Source: Dryas octopetala
Lineage: Eukaryota > Streptophyta > Magnoliopsida > Rosales > Rosaceae
Assembly: GCA_963921425.1 (NCBI GenBank)
Contig: OY992832.1
Coordinates: forward strand, 32,693,475-32,757,474
Direction: 5' to 3'
DNA: 64,000 bases
Part shown: piece after piece, positions 10,859 to 23,132 of the stretch
Numbering within the stretch: the stretch's first letter is position 1
How the letters are laid out: the number at the start of each line of letters is the position of its first letter
Position numbers and translations under genes: made by a program
Notes under the pieces: generated by a model
What the model saw: the letters and a program-made list of their open reading frames with translations, nothing else
Told to the model about the DNA's origin: nothing
The model's database searches: none

Positions 10859-11503
10859 CTTTAGGGAAATTTTATTAAATAACCTTTTTTAATAATACTC
10901 TAACTTTTCTAATCCTTCCCTCCCAACTTTATCTTTTTTGACTTTTTAGCCACTTTTGAGATCAAATTACCCTTTATATATACATATTGTGTTAACCCGA
11001 TTTTTCAGAATTTCTCCCATAAACCCCTATCTTTCTCTCTAAACCCCGATCAGGCTTTTTCTCCCCATACCCCGAACCCACCCTCCCCCCACCTAGCCCA
11101 GGGCTGGTCCAAGAAACTAGGAGGCCCTAGGCGAAAATTAAAGTTGAGGCATTTTGTATAAAAAAAATAATAATAATAAAAAATTGTTGGACAAAAATTT
11201 ACCACCCAAACAATCTTTTACTAATATCTCTAACAAATTTTCTGATAAATAAAAAATAATTGAACAAAAAAAAAAGCAAAAAAGAGAAAAAGAGAGAAGA
11301 CATGGAAAGAGATAAGAGAGTGAGAGAGATGACAAGAAAAACTAATGAAAAAAAGTTAGTTTACTTTGATATAATAAGCCTTATTTTAAAGAAAAAGACT
11401 CATTTATAACAAAAAAGATTGGGCTGCTTTATTTTAAAAAGAGAGGCTCATTTGATATGTTCATGAATTCACATCCTTTTATATTCCTCTTACTTAATTT
11501 TTG

Positions 11504-13694
11504 TGAGTTCACTTGAATAAAAACTTTAAATTTCATTTAGTTTTGTGTTTTTGGCTTCCAAGCAATAAAATGAGAAATTGCACAATTTATTCTCCTTAAT
11601 AGATTTTGACATGAATCTAATTGAAGATGAAAGCTAACACCTTGAAGTTTTCCCAGGTTTAATTTCGTGACATTTGAAGACTTCTAAGGTGTTCATTTTG
11701 AATTTCAAAGTGAACCCAAAATTGCACCCGAAGAGAACTGAGTCAGTTGCATTGTGTGGGGCATAACTTTTTGGTTTGAGCTTGGATTGATACATATGAT
11801 ATATGGTTGGAAAAACGACATCCATAGCTTTCCATTGATATATGAAATGCAAAATTCTAGGTTGATTAAGGCATCCAAATCGCACTCCAAAGATAGCTTA
11901 AGAATTCTAACAGCAAAAGGACAAATGGTCAAAAGGCATCTTTTCATTTTTGGTAAAAGCTATCACATGCTTTCTATCCTTCTCTTTGCTCGCCCATTTC
12001 TAGCAAAGGCTGAATTCAATATGGTCAAGACTCCAAATGAGGCAAAGGGAACATCTACCTATCTCCGCAACCATCAAGGATCAACCCTAAGAAGATAAAA
12101 TAGAATATTCTTCTTTTTTTTAACTCACCTAACCTTACCACTTCATTTCCTTTTCATCCTAGCCCTTCATCTCATCCTAAAAACTCAGCCACAACTCTCA
12201 TTTAGACACACTCTCTCTCAATTTTCGAGCTCCCCTCTCCATCTTCTCTAATTTCACTCATACTATCATCCATTCTATCATCTCATCTCATCTCAAAAAT
12301 ACACATCTCATCTTCCATCTTCTAAACCCCTAGCCTTTTCTCATCTCTCTTCATCATTTAATTTTCTCATGTTCCCTCCATCAACTTTTCCTCTCCAAAA
12401 AGTCAAACACCATCACAACACCAATTCATTATATTTATCACCATTCTTGCAAGAGGAGATTGGAGGCACTTGGGACAAGAAGCTATTTTGGGTATCCTTG
12501 GAGGAGTGACACCCCTTGAGAGCTTGGCTTCAACATCTAGAGTTTTCTCTTTTCCCTCTTGTTTTTCCATTTATCTTTCAATTTGTGATGTGGTTTGTAA
12601 CTTTTATGGCTATAGAGTAATTTCTTGATTTAGGGCTAGAGATGTAGCATTATCCTAACCATGTAATGAGTTTGTGATTTGTGATATAAATGCCCTTTTG
12701 GATATATATGCTCTTATGCTAGTTTAAAGATCACTTGTGCATATGAGAAATGTTGTCATGTAAAAATTAGAGATTGATAACCTTTAGTTTCTAAAGCATA
12801 TTGCATAAGAGTGATGTAATTTAAAAGTACCTTGGTTGGAATGTTTTATTGCTTGAATTTCTCATCCTTAAAACTTTATGCACCTAGGGTTTACTATGAC
12901 ATGAATCTTAGGTAGTTAGCTATCACCTTGGTTAATGTAGTTGATAACATGAATGTGAATGTGCCCTAATTCACCTTGGTCAGGGGTTAGGAGGGAATCT
13001 AATTAATCCAATTGGGCATAATCACTAATTGCATTGTTTGTTACACAGGAGGATTAGTGTGAATCCCTAATAACCCCAAGTCCTTTATCATCATTGAATT
13101 TAGGCCAAAAGATGTTTTTGGTCCTATATTATGGTTGAGTCGCACTTTGGTCCCCATCATTTCAATTTGCATTTTTCAAGAACCGTGGTTCCATTATTGT
13201 CCCAATCAGGTCCAAACCGTTAAAATTGTCTACTTCAGAACCAATTAGGTGGTGCCACGTCAGCATTTTTCGTCTCGTTTTGACGAATTGGACTTGATTT
13301 CGACACTAATGGAAACACGGTCCTTAAAAAAAGCAAATTGAAATGACGGGGACCAAAGTGCGACTCAGTCATAGTACAGGGATCAAAGATATATTTCGGC
13401 CTTGAATTTAACTTGTACTTGAATTTGCTTGCATTTCCATTGTTAGTTTCGAATTCTAGTGTTACTTATTATCAATCAACAAAACAACAACTCAACACTA
13501 CACATTTGCACATACCATTATACTTAGTCTTGGGTTTGCATAGTACATAGTAGGTTGTTTGTTAATTTTATAACCCTAAAATCAATCTAGCTTGTGGTTG
13601 TAGTCTCAATCCAATCTTTTAAGTATGACAACCCCCTACTTCCATTTCCATACTAAAACTTGACAACTTTGCACTTGAGGTAGAGAAATCAACA
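11504..13694 (+). repeat. Athila-type LTR, plus orientation
   Basis: It starts TGAGTTCACTTG and ends GAGAAATCAACA. It is 2191 bp including a 299-bp MITE at 13103-13401, so about 1.88 kb originally. The inverted partner covers 22614 down to 14813 around the CACTA-1 insertion. The primer-site sequence follows directly. Confidence 0.8.
13103..13401. mobile_element. Mutator-type MITE (299 bp)
   Basis: It is flanked by the perfect 9-bp duplication TTGAATTTA at 13094-13102 and 13402-13410. The ends form a long inverted repeat of about 70-80 bp, starting GGCCAAAAGATG on the left and GGCCGAAATATA on the right. The inverted copy of this LTR (near 21033) lacks it, so the insertion came after the two LTRs existed. 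Confidence 0.9.
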
Positions 13695-13696
13695 AG

Positions 13697-13717
13697 TTTT
13701 TGGTGCCGTTGCCGGGA
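13697..13717 (+). other. Athila/Tat-type primer binding site
   Basis: TGGTGCCGTTGCCGGGAA just inside the LTR matches the usual Athila/Tat primer region TGGCGCCGTTGCCGGGGA. An inverted, altered counterpart lies at about 14789-14810. Confidence 0.85.
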
Positions 13718-13889
13718 AGTGGAGTCTTAGGACTTTGATCCCAAGCTAGGGTTGCTTTTAGGGTTAATTTAATTTAGTATAAAAGAAAAGAAAAAAAAAT
13801 TTCAAATTTTTTGTTTTAAATTTGTTTTTACTTTGTTAGAAAACGTAGTGTTTCTTTTTGGATTAAACTGCTTTGTTTGGTTGCTGTTC

Positions 13890-14110
13890 TGCGAATTTGA
13901 TCAATGAATGACAATGAGAAATGATCATTTCTTGTGGCATTATTGAGCTTCATATAGTCAATACACACCCTCCAACCAGTGAGGAGTCTTTGTGGCACAA
14001 GTTCTCCCTTCTCATTTGCTACCACGATCACTCCACCTTTCTTTGGCACAACTTGAACCGGTGACACCCACTTTGAATCCGAGATGGGATATATCAAGCC
14101 AACAAGGGAT
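13890..14110 (-). pseudogene. Athila reverse-transcriptase fragment (minus arm)
   Basis: The minus strand reads IYPISDSKWVSPVQVVPKKG, then GWRVCIDYMKLN and ATRNDHF, the start of the Gypsy/Athila reverse-transcriptase domain. It points towards the neighbouring primer site, opposite to the orientation of a normal element. It is a scrap of a fossil element. Confidence 0.85.
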
Positions 14111-14400
14111 GCTCAAAGAAGACTCAACCCTCCTATGAAGTCAGTTGTTAGAGGGGAGATCATGAAACTACTTAATGTGAGAGTAATATAGCTCAAAGAA
14201 GACTCAACCCTCCTATGAAAGAAGTTGTTAGAGGGGAGATCATGAAACTACTTAATGTAGGAGTGATATATCTCATCTAACAACTTTTTTCATAGGAGGT
14301 TTGAGTCTTCTTTGAGCTATATCACTCCTACATCAAGTAGCTTTATGATCTCCCCTCTAACAACTTCTTTCATAGGAGGGTTGAGTCTTCTTTAAGCTTC
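14111..14400. repeat. Central hairpin built from an 80-bp reverse-transcriptase segment
   Basis: GCTCAAAGAAGACTCAACCC starts direct copies at 14111 and 14191 (80-base period). Two inverted copies end at about 14317 and 14398. Each covers the segment just before the reverse-transcriptase core (MKEVVRGEIMKLLNV-type). The centre near 14270 is therefore a nearly perfect inverted repeat that could fold as RNA. Confidence 0.85.
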
Positions 14401-14403
14401 CTT

Positions 14404-14640
14404 TGTTGGCTTGATATATCTCATCTCGGATTTAAAGTGGGTGTCACCGGTTCAAGTTGTGCCAAAGAAAGGTGGAGTGACCATGGTAGCAAATGAGAAG
14501 GGAGAGCTTGTGCCACAAAGACTCCCCATGGATTAGAAGGTGTGTATTGACTATAGGAAGCTTAACAATGCCACAAGAAATGATCATTTTCCATTTCCAT
14601 TCATTGATCAAATTCGTAGAATAGCAACCAAACAAAGCAA
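14404..14640 (+). pseudogene. Athila reverse-transcriptase fragment (plus arm)
   Basis: Mirror image of the fragment at 13890-14110, containing VSPVQVVPKK-type and IDYRKLNNATRNDHF-type coding sequence on the plus strand. It is broken and belongs to the same palindromic fossil. Confidence 0.8.
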
Positions 14641-14812
14641 TTTAATCCAGAAAGAAACACTACATTTTCTAACAAAGTAAAAACAAATTTAAAACTAAAA
14701 ATTCAAATTTTTTTTTCTTTTCTTTTATACTAAATTAAATTAACCTTCAAGACAACCCAAGCTTGGGATCAAAGTCTTAGGATTCCAATCCCCCGCAATG
14801 GCGCAAAAAACT

Positions 14813-14953
14813 TGTTGATTTCTCTACTTCAAGTGCAAAGTTGTCAAGTTTTAGTATGAAAATGGAAGTAGGGGGTTGTTGTACCCAAGAGATTGGATTG
14901 GGACTTCAACCACAAGCTAAATTGATTTTAGGGTTATAAAATTAATAAACAAC
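14813..14953 (-). repeat. Inner end of the inverted Athila-type LTR
   Basis: Matches 13694 down to about 13557 in reverse complement. The LTR is interrupted here by CACTA-1 and resumes at 20880. Confidence 0.8.
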
Positions 14954-17900
14954 CACTACTACAATTATATAAATAGACAACGGTTTTTATTTTACCCGTT
15001 ATCTTAATTTATAACACAACAGTTTATAAGAAACCGTGATATAAATGTATCATATCCAATACTATTTGGTCCTGGAGTCTTTCCTAAATTGTTAAACACA
15101 ATAGTTTTAGATAAAACCGTTGTGTTGAAAAAATTACACAAAAATAAAGAATTTGCGGGTCTTTGTATTTGGCAAAAAGCGGAGGCGCGCTAATTAATTA
15201 ATGAAACATTAATCGAAGACAAGGTCAAAGCCCTTCAGACACACTCATCCCTACACCCCTTTCAAACACACTGACTTCACCCTTCAGACATTCATCCCTC
15301 TGACTTCTCCATCTTCACCATCCTCATAGCGCACAGTCCCTCGATCGTCACCATCTTCATCGCGCATCAACGACATCACCATCTCTCGATCTTAGCCCTC
15401 TATATGGGACTGTCTCTCGTTCTCAGTCTCTCCATTTCTTTCCTCTGAGGTGTATCTCCTCCCCTTCTCAAAGCCCTAGCTGTGATTTCTCAGTCCCATG
15501 AGCTTCTCTCTTGCCATCTTCCTCAGCTGCGTACTCCACTCACTCATCACGTAAGATCGATCCTGTAGCACATCATTCTGGGTAAGTTCTGTGGGTTCTT
15601 TGATTTTCTTGTTTTAGCTAATTTAGTCTTGGATCTTGCTGATATTTCGGCATTTCTTTGGTTGTTTATGGTTGATTTATGAATAGGTCTATGAACCAAC
15701 CATCTATGTGTGCTTGTCATCCAGTTGGCTCACAAACCACGTTGGATGATTTCGATCTAGTGACACCCATTACCCATGAACCCATACACTCTCCTTCACT
15801 ATACAAACCTAATTTTTATCTCGGCTTATTTGGGTCAGTTGGCAGTTCAATTTTCCTTGACCCACATTCTGAATTCTGAGCTAGTACGATTGCTTACTTT
15901 ACAATTTGAATTCAACTTGTGTTACTTATTACTTATAAGGTAGATTGCCATTTGCTTTATTGTCTAATCGAAATATGATGGATGGATGTATTTTGATACA
16001 TACAGGGACAAGTCCCGCTTATATCTACAAATGCATTACATCAACTGCACATCTTCATATTCTTCTTTGCAGTATTTCACGCCATAACCATGACACTTGG
16101 AAGATTGAAGGTGGGTCACTCCTCACCTTACATCAGTTTGTAGTATATATTTGGGTAATTTTATCTATCTATCTATCTATATTTTCTTCTAAGTTCTCAA
16201 AATATGTCTTTGAAATTGATTCCAGATATGGAGGTGATGCATATATGTTATATAATATATATATGACTTAATATTCATTTTCTACCCTTAATATATATAT
16301 TATATATAATTGTTTTTACAGATTCGTGGGTGGAAGGAGTGGGAACAATCGGCTAAACATGATAGTGAATTCAATGGTAAATCATTGGACAACACAACAA
16401 ACAGCTACTCAATTTAATTTTGTAATTAATTAATCAATTATTAGTCATGTAATGTAATTTCTAGTGAAGCTAGCTAGACTTTGGTAGTAATATTGTTAAT
16501 TTGTCGCTTGTACTTATACTTGTCTGCAATGCATTGAGTGCTAAAGTGGAGTTTTCTTTCTATTTTAAACAGATCCTACAAAGTTCAGGCTTACTCACCA
16601 GACTTCGTTTGTAAGAGACCACACAAGATTCTGGACTAAAACACCAGTCACCTTCTATTTTGTAAGACTGATGTCACTAACTCCTCCTCCTCTGTTCCAA
16701 TTTCTTTCATATTTTTATGAAAAAGAAATCAGTTAATCAAATTGAGGGCTTTAAGCTATACCTATCGTTTCATATACATTTAATGCAAACACTTGGATAT
16801 AATCTGGCTTGTTGTATTGTAAAGACTAGCATAACAACTTGGGTAATCATGAAGTAAAATTAAGAAGAAAATTGAACTTTGTCTATTCATTCATTAATTC
16901 ATTCAGTTTCATATATTATGTCTAAAGTTCCACTTTGTCAAAGTGAAAAACGTAAAAGAAGAAAATATAAAGAAGCAGCATTGGAAGGATTTACTGTATT
17001 AATCTATTTGATGTTAATCTCTCAAAACTAAATAACAAAGATATTTACTGTAGTATTTAGTTATTGGTTTCCTTTGTTTCAGGATGGGAGGCTATGTTTG
17101 TGTTGTCTATACTTCCTCTAGTTGTAAGAAGTTTTAAAATGAAATGCCTAATTAAGTTGCATCTTAAAATAAATCTAATAATAATATTGTATGTCTAATT
17201 AATGATCTAGGACTAACAATTGTATTGGTTGAAGATAATCTTCGCAGTTGGAACAAAGCTGCAAACAATTATAGCTCAAATGGCAATTGAAATTCAAGAA
17301 AGACATGTTGTAGTCCAAGGGATACCTCTGGTGCAATTCACAAACAAGAATTTTTGTAGCTGGCCCTAGTTAGTTCTTTATTTGATCCATTTTGTCCTGT
17401 TTCAGGTAGATTAAGCAAGCCTCCTCATCTTTTTGGGTAACGTACTAAACCAATCTCCTTTCTTTGTACCAATTACAAGTAAAGTTGTGCATAAGTCAAG
17501 CACTACAAGTGCTTCTTTCTATTTGGCTGTTAATGGAGTTTTCTTTGCTTAACTGGCTGGGGTTAGCTACTGTTGTTGCTCTTTGGGTTTTGATTTTCTA
17601 ATAGAATCACATTTACTCTTGAAGGAGAAAGGTTTTCTTAAACTTTGAGTAGAGCAATGGAGGGTGTGCCCCTAGTTACCATCCTAATGTTGGCGTTTGC
17701 CTCACTTCCTCTTATACTCAGGTACCCATCCTCACTACCTATTATTTGTAAGATCATTGACAAATTTGCATGCAGAAATTTTATTGCATTTTATGATATC
17801 TTGAGGATTGTTCTCAATTTGTTGATACTAAGGAGCTAGCTAGTTTTATTGTCGATGATGAAGGCCTCCACTTCTGTAAGTCCCCTCTTGCTTTTATGAG

Positions 17901-20876
17901 ATATTTATATGTTCTTTGAATTCATCATCTACCACAATTTAGTTTTGCATTTGGGTTTCTGTGGCTTTCTACCTCCAATTTCATAACAGAGAATGATATA
18001 TACATACATACCCTTTAATTTTCTTTGGTTCATATATATGTTTTCTTCTTTGCTCTTGGATTTCTCATAAGTACCCTAAAAGAAGGAGGTTCATTCGTTG
18101 TAGTTTGCTTGCTTCCATGGCTCTGCTTTCTGTAGCTTAATTTCTTCATTGGCAGCCAATTTGTTGTCACAAATTATAAAGAGGCCGGTAGGCAGTAGGC
18201 TCCCTATGATTTCATTGCATATAATGGCTGATATTTGTACTTTTGAATTTGTGATTAATGCTGTCATACATGCACGTTCAGAATCAATGCAGGCCTGATG
18301 GAATTAAGGGTCTGCCTAAAGGTATTGTTTCCAAGACCTCTGACTTGGTAATGCAACAATTATGGGGCCCATAAAAAGGTGAGCCAATATTTATATGTTG
18401 ATTGTAGTGATAATATAACTTTTCAAGGTGCCTGAGAATTTGATACTTGGGTTTAATTTAATCTCATTTAGCTGCATTTACAGTGGATATGCACTGAATA
18501 GGGTTGTAAGTAATGCAATATTTTACTGCTCACTGGCTATTTTATTTGAATGTTGATGTATGCTCTGCAGTCTGCACTCCTTTTGTTTAGAACTCAAAGT
18601 CATCAACAAAGTTATTGGCCATTGTAGTGGGAATCAAGCAAAAAGAAAGTGTGAACAAGATTGTAAAGAAGGTAAAGGAACCATATTGCTTCATATACTG
18701 TTTTTATTCTTTTTTTTTTTTTTTTATTCACGGGATTCAATTTCTTCTTTTACTTCAATTTTACAGTTTCTATTAAGTGATTTCATCGTGATGCTTTTTC
18801 ATTACGATGGTCATGCTTTTTCTTAAATCCAGATATTGTTTATGAGTATGCATATATTGATGATTTCCAATATATTGTTTAAAACATTTCAAGTTTCTAA
18901 CTAGCAGTTCTCTGACTCCGTTGCACTATTTTTAAAAACTGTACTGTTTGGTGATGTATTTTGATCTAATTTTTGGTGAGCAGAAACTAGACACCCTAAT
19001 GGTTATTTCAAGATCAAAATCACCTTAATCCGACATTGAATGCATTTTTGGTGTAATTTCTAAGTTTGCCCTGAAAGTCTGAAACCTGACAGCAATATTC
19101 CTCATGCATGCCTATGTTTTTCACTTGCCCTTATATTCCTTGTGACTTTGCTCTAACTGAAAATTGTTGTGATAAAATTAAGGTATTTGTGAGCTTGATT
19201 CTTAATTAATGTAGTTGTGCACTTAATTTTTTATATATGCTAGCTTGAAATCACAATACACCTAATTAGGGGCATATTCTTTATTTTTTTCTTTTTGATG
19301 GACTGTTTGCATTTTGGGTTGGATTTTATTTTAAATTAGTACTCTATTTATCTTCTAACGATAAGATTTTTTTAATCCCTTACAATTCCGGGTAAGTTAT
19401 TCAATGTTAAAATATCTTTGATTGTCAATGTAAATACACATTTCCAGCCATGTAATGTATTTAAAGAGAATTTTAAATGCGTAGAAATCATTGGATGTTG
19501 ACAGTTATCTTTATTTTCTTTCTGCTGGACTGTTTGCACTTTTGGTTGAATTTTATTTTTAATTAGTACTCCATCTTTGCCTTGTTTCAGTGGGAACGAA
19601 GGCAGGACAACACTTATACCCAAGAAGATATCGATGAAGTCCGGGTTGAATGGGCAAACTTCGTGGGCCAGTTTATGTAGACATTTCTGGTTGGATTTTT
19701 GCATGACACCTTTTTTACGTAGGCCATATGTTTAGCTAGACTAGCTTGGGGTATATATGATATATTGATTACTTTGCTAGATTAGCTTGGAATGATTGAT
19801 AGGCTAGCTGTTGGATAATATTTTGATATATATATGGCAGCAATTAGGTTGATTAATTAGATTGATGCCTAGTTTTTTGGAAAGGTATATATGGAGGGTT
19901 TTTGTTTATGGCATATATGGCTGTTTTTGTGAATGAAATTGGGTTAAGGGAGCAAGGTACATATATACAATTACTACCTTCAAATATCTTATATTATTTG
20001 GTACTTTAGAAATTCTAATCATTTATTATTGTGAATTGGTATTTTGTAAATGTATAATTTATTAGGAATGTTAATTATGAAGGGAATCAATTTGGAACAA
20101 TTAATGGTTGTACCAAAACAACCTATCTCATCAATCAGATTGTGCATTGTTTGTTCATAATTGCATTGTGGTCAAAGACAATTGGGAGTTTCTAAAAACA
20201 GATGTAAACAGACACATTATACAACAGTTTTTCGATTAAAAGCGTGGTCTGTGCCGTTAACTTACAATGGTTCAATATCATAAACTATTGTCTAATTCTT
20301 AAGCATACCACACAAATCTCAAAAAGTCATTGTGCTAAGTGTCTTCATACAATAGTTTCTAACCCAAAATTGATGTACAAAATAAGTATATACAACGGTT
20401 ATATGGTTAATATTCACTTTTCTTAATGCATTAATACAACGGTTTCATATAAACACCGTAGTTCGAAAAATCTATAGACATGGCAATACACCTATTTTTC
20501 AATAGCTTACACAACGGTTGTTAACAATACACCGTTGTTTTAATGACTATTTCACCTCGTGTCTCTACCTAAAATAGTTGTAAAACCAATTCTTTACTTA
20601 ACGTAACCGTTGTTTAACATATCTCTACACATCGGTTCTTAACTATAAACCGATGTTTAAATTGGTACTCAACAACGGTATTCTTCAAATCATTGATTTT
20701 AAAGGTTGTATATACAACGGTGGTACATCTATAACCGTTGTGTAGGTGCACCAGGACAACGGATTTTATCCATTGTCTATTAAGGTATGAATAGACATCG
20801 ATCGATTAGACGACGGTAAATTAGAAACTCACACAACGGTTAAAATCCGTCGTCTGATTGCTATTTTGTAGTAGTG
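14954..20876. mobile_element. CACTA-1, En/Spm-type transposon, non-autonomous (5.9 kb)
   Basis: The ends are CACTACTACAA and TTGTAGTAGTG, with the 3-bp target duplication AAC at 14951-14953 and 20877-20879; the uninterrupted LTR copy near 13560 confirms the target. Subterminal regions hold many CAACGGTT/AACCGTTG words (14980-15130 and 20220-20860). The first 250 bp resembles the left end of CACTA-2, so the two are one family. No transposase domain is recognised. The interior has exon-like pieces with splice consensus (for example 15480-15550, 16321-16420 and 19591-19680) that I cannot assign to a family; the rest of 15.6-20.2 kb shows nothing else. Confidence 0.92.
19591..19680 (+). pseudogene. 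Exon-like open segment inside CACTA-1, family unknown
   Basis: After a TTGTTTCAG acceptor, 29 codons run open to TAG and read WERRQDNTYTQEDID, then EVRVEWANFVGQFM. A related segment, KDNTYSQEDID, occurs in CACTA-2 at about 36861-36896. It may be the last exon of an ancestral coding region of this CACTA family or of a captured gene. Confidence 0.4.
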
Positions 20877-20879
20877 AAC

Positions 20880-22614
20880 CTACTATGTACCATGTAAAGC
20901 CAAGACTAAGCATAATGATATGTGCAAATGTGTAATGTTGAGTTATTGTTTGGTTGATTGATGATAAGTAACACTAGAATTCGAAACTAACAAATGGAAA
21001 TGCAAACAAATTCAAGTACAAGTTAAATTCAATGATGATGAAGGATTTAGGGTTATTAAAGGTTCACACTAACCCTTCTATGTAACAAACAATGCAATTA
21101 GTGATTATGCCAAATTGAATTAATTAAATTCTCTCCTAAACCCCGGCCAAGGTAAATTAGGGCACATCCAGATTCATGTTATCAACTACCCCAATCAAGG
21201 TGATAGCTAACTACCTAAGATTCATGCCATAACAAACCCTAGGTGCATAAAGTTCTAAGGATGAGAAATCCAATCAATTAAAACAATCAAACCAATGTGC
21301 TTTTAAATTACCACACTCTTATACAATATGCTTTAGAAACTAAAGGTTATCAATTTCTAATTTCTACATGACAATATTTCTCATATACACAAGTGGTAAA
21401 TTCACACATATAAGTCATGATATTTAAACTAGCATAAGAGCATATCTATCCAAAATGGCATTTATATCACAAATCAGAAAGTCATTACATGGTTGAGATA
21501 GAGCTACATCTCTAGCCCCAAATCAAGAAACTATTCCCTAGCCATAAAAGTTACAAACAACATCACAAATTGAAACATAAATGGAAACAAGAGGGAAAAG
21601 AGAAAACTCTAGATGTTGAAGCCAAGTTCCCAAAGGGTGTCACTCCTCCAAGGATGCCCAAAATAGCTTTCTGTCCCAAGTGCCTCCAAGCTCTTCTTGC
21701 TAGAATGGTGGTGAATATGGTGGATGAGTGTTGTGATGGTGTTTGGCTTTTTGGGGAGGAAGAGTTGATGGAGGGAAGATGGAGAAAATAAATGATGGAG
21801 AGAGATGAGAAAAGGCTAGGGTTTTGGAAGATGAAAGATGAGATGTATGTTTTTGAGATAAGATGATGGAATGAATGATGATATGAGTGAAATTAAAGAG
21901 AATGGCGAGGAGAGCTCGAAAATTGAGAGAGAGTGTGTCTAAATGAGAGTTATGGTTGATTTTTTAGGATAAGATGAAGGGCTAGGATGAAAGGAAATGA
22001 AGTGATAAAGTTAGGTGAGTTCAAAAAAATGAGAAGATTCTATTTTATCTTTCTAGGGTTGATCCTTGATGGTTGTGGAGATAGGTAGATGTTCCATTTG
22101 CCTCATTTGGAGTCTTGACCATATTGAATTCAGCTTTTGCTAGAATTGGGTGAGAAAAGAGGAGGATAGAAAGCATGTGATAGCTTTTACCAAAAATGGA
22201 AAGATGTCTTTTGACCATTTGTCCTTGTGCTATCATAATTTTTGAGCTATCTTTGGAGTGCGATTTGGATGCCTTAACCAATCCAAAATTTTGTGTTTCA
22301 TATATCAATGGAAAGATATAAATGTCTTCTTTCTAACAATATACCATTTGCATCAATCCAAACTCGAACAAACAAGTTATGCCCTACACAATGCAGCTGA
22401 CTCAGTTCTCCTCGTGTGCAGTTTTGGGCTGACTTTGAAATTCAAAATGAACACCTTAGAAGTCTTCAAATGTCACGAAATTAAACCTGAGAAAAGTTCA
22501 AGGTGTTAGCTTCCATCTCCAAGTTGAATAAATGGTGCAATTTTTCATTTTATTGCTCGGAAGCTAAAAATACAAAACTAAATAAAATTTAAAACTTTTA
22601 TTCAAGTGAACTCA
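20880..22614 (-). repeat. Main part of the inverted Athila-type LTR
   Basis: Reverse complement of 11504-13557 without the MITE; for example, the segment around 22370-22440 mirrors 11700-11790. Its outer end is GTGAACTCA at 22614. Confidence 0.8.
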
Positions 22615-22934
22615 CCATCTATTTGAAGGATGAGGAGTCCAAATATGGGCTTAAAAACAAGAAAATAAGTGAAGATTGAGTCCACACAAGAAAACAAACA
22701 AAGAAGACTTTTTATTTTTTAATGGGCTTAAAAATTAGTGGACCAAAATGAGGCCCTATACTTGCCAGGGCCCTAGGCAGTCGCCCAGCCCGCCTGTCCT
22801 CCGAGCCGGCCCTGACCTAGCCGCTGGCAAACTCCGACGACCTACCCTAGCTATCTCTTCTTTCTTTTTCATGTTTGTGCCGCCATAGGAAAAGACAAGT
22901 TGAGGGGTTATCTCTAATGAACGTTCATGCCAAT

Positions 22935-23132
22935 CTAGTACATTAGGTTTGTTGTACAACTATTAGCAGCTCCAACATATTCCTTGCCCACCAACTCTAA
23001 TGGATAAGCATTAATCTCATCTTCTAGTACATCGGCAACAGAAGAAGTCCTTTGAACTGGAGAAGTTGGGGTACTGTAGCTTATGTGTTTGGTTTCAGGT
23101 TCCAAGGGTTTGTTTGAATGATTGCCTCCCAT
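22935..23132 (-). CDS. Small open frame of unknown function (65 codons)
   Basis: The minus strand reads MGGNHSNKPLEPETKH and ends CTTNLMY. The composition is ordinary for protein, and an N-terminal MGG would suit myristoylation, but I recognise no family. It lies between the hAT right end and the right arm of the possible Mutator-like element, so it could be a gene piece carried by that element. Confidence 0.25.
   Translation of the reverse strand: MGGNHSNKPLEPETKHISYSTPTSPVQRTSSVADVLEDEINAYPLELVGKEYVGAANSCTTNLMY

Larger units (their letters stand above)
11504..22614. mobile_element. Athila-type Gypsy remnant arranged as a palindrome
   Basis: Two LTRs face each other: plus at 11504-13694 and minus at 22614-20880 continuing 14953-14813. 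Each has an Athila/Tat-type primer site just inside it, and reverse-transcriptase scraps lie in inverted arms at the centre (13890-14640). The element is heavily broken and rearranged and retains no full gene. The two LTRs differ at roughly one base in eight in a stretch compared by eye, so it is old. The outer flanks show no matching target duplication. A Mutator-type MITE and a CACTA element inserted later, one in each LTR. Confidence 0.8.
11099..22814. mobile_element. hAT transposon, non-autonomous, split by a large retroelement
   Basis: The left end CAGGGCTGGTCC pairs with the right end, whose reverse complement is CAGGGCCGGCTC. The outer flanks carry a perfect 8-bp target duplication, ACCTAGCC, at 11091-11098 and 22815-22822. 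Both ends also share CCTAGGC/GGGCC words, a common design of plant hAT elements. Only about 405 bp on the left and 200 bp on the right belong to it; the remaining 11.1 kb is an inserted Gypsy remnant. No transposase is seen. Confidence 0.8.
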
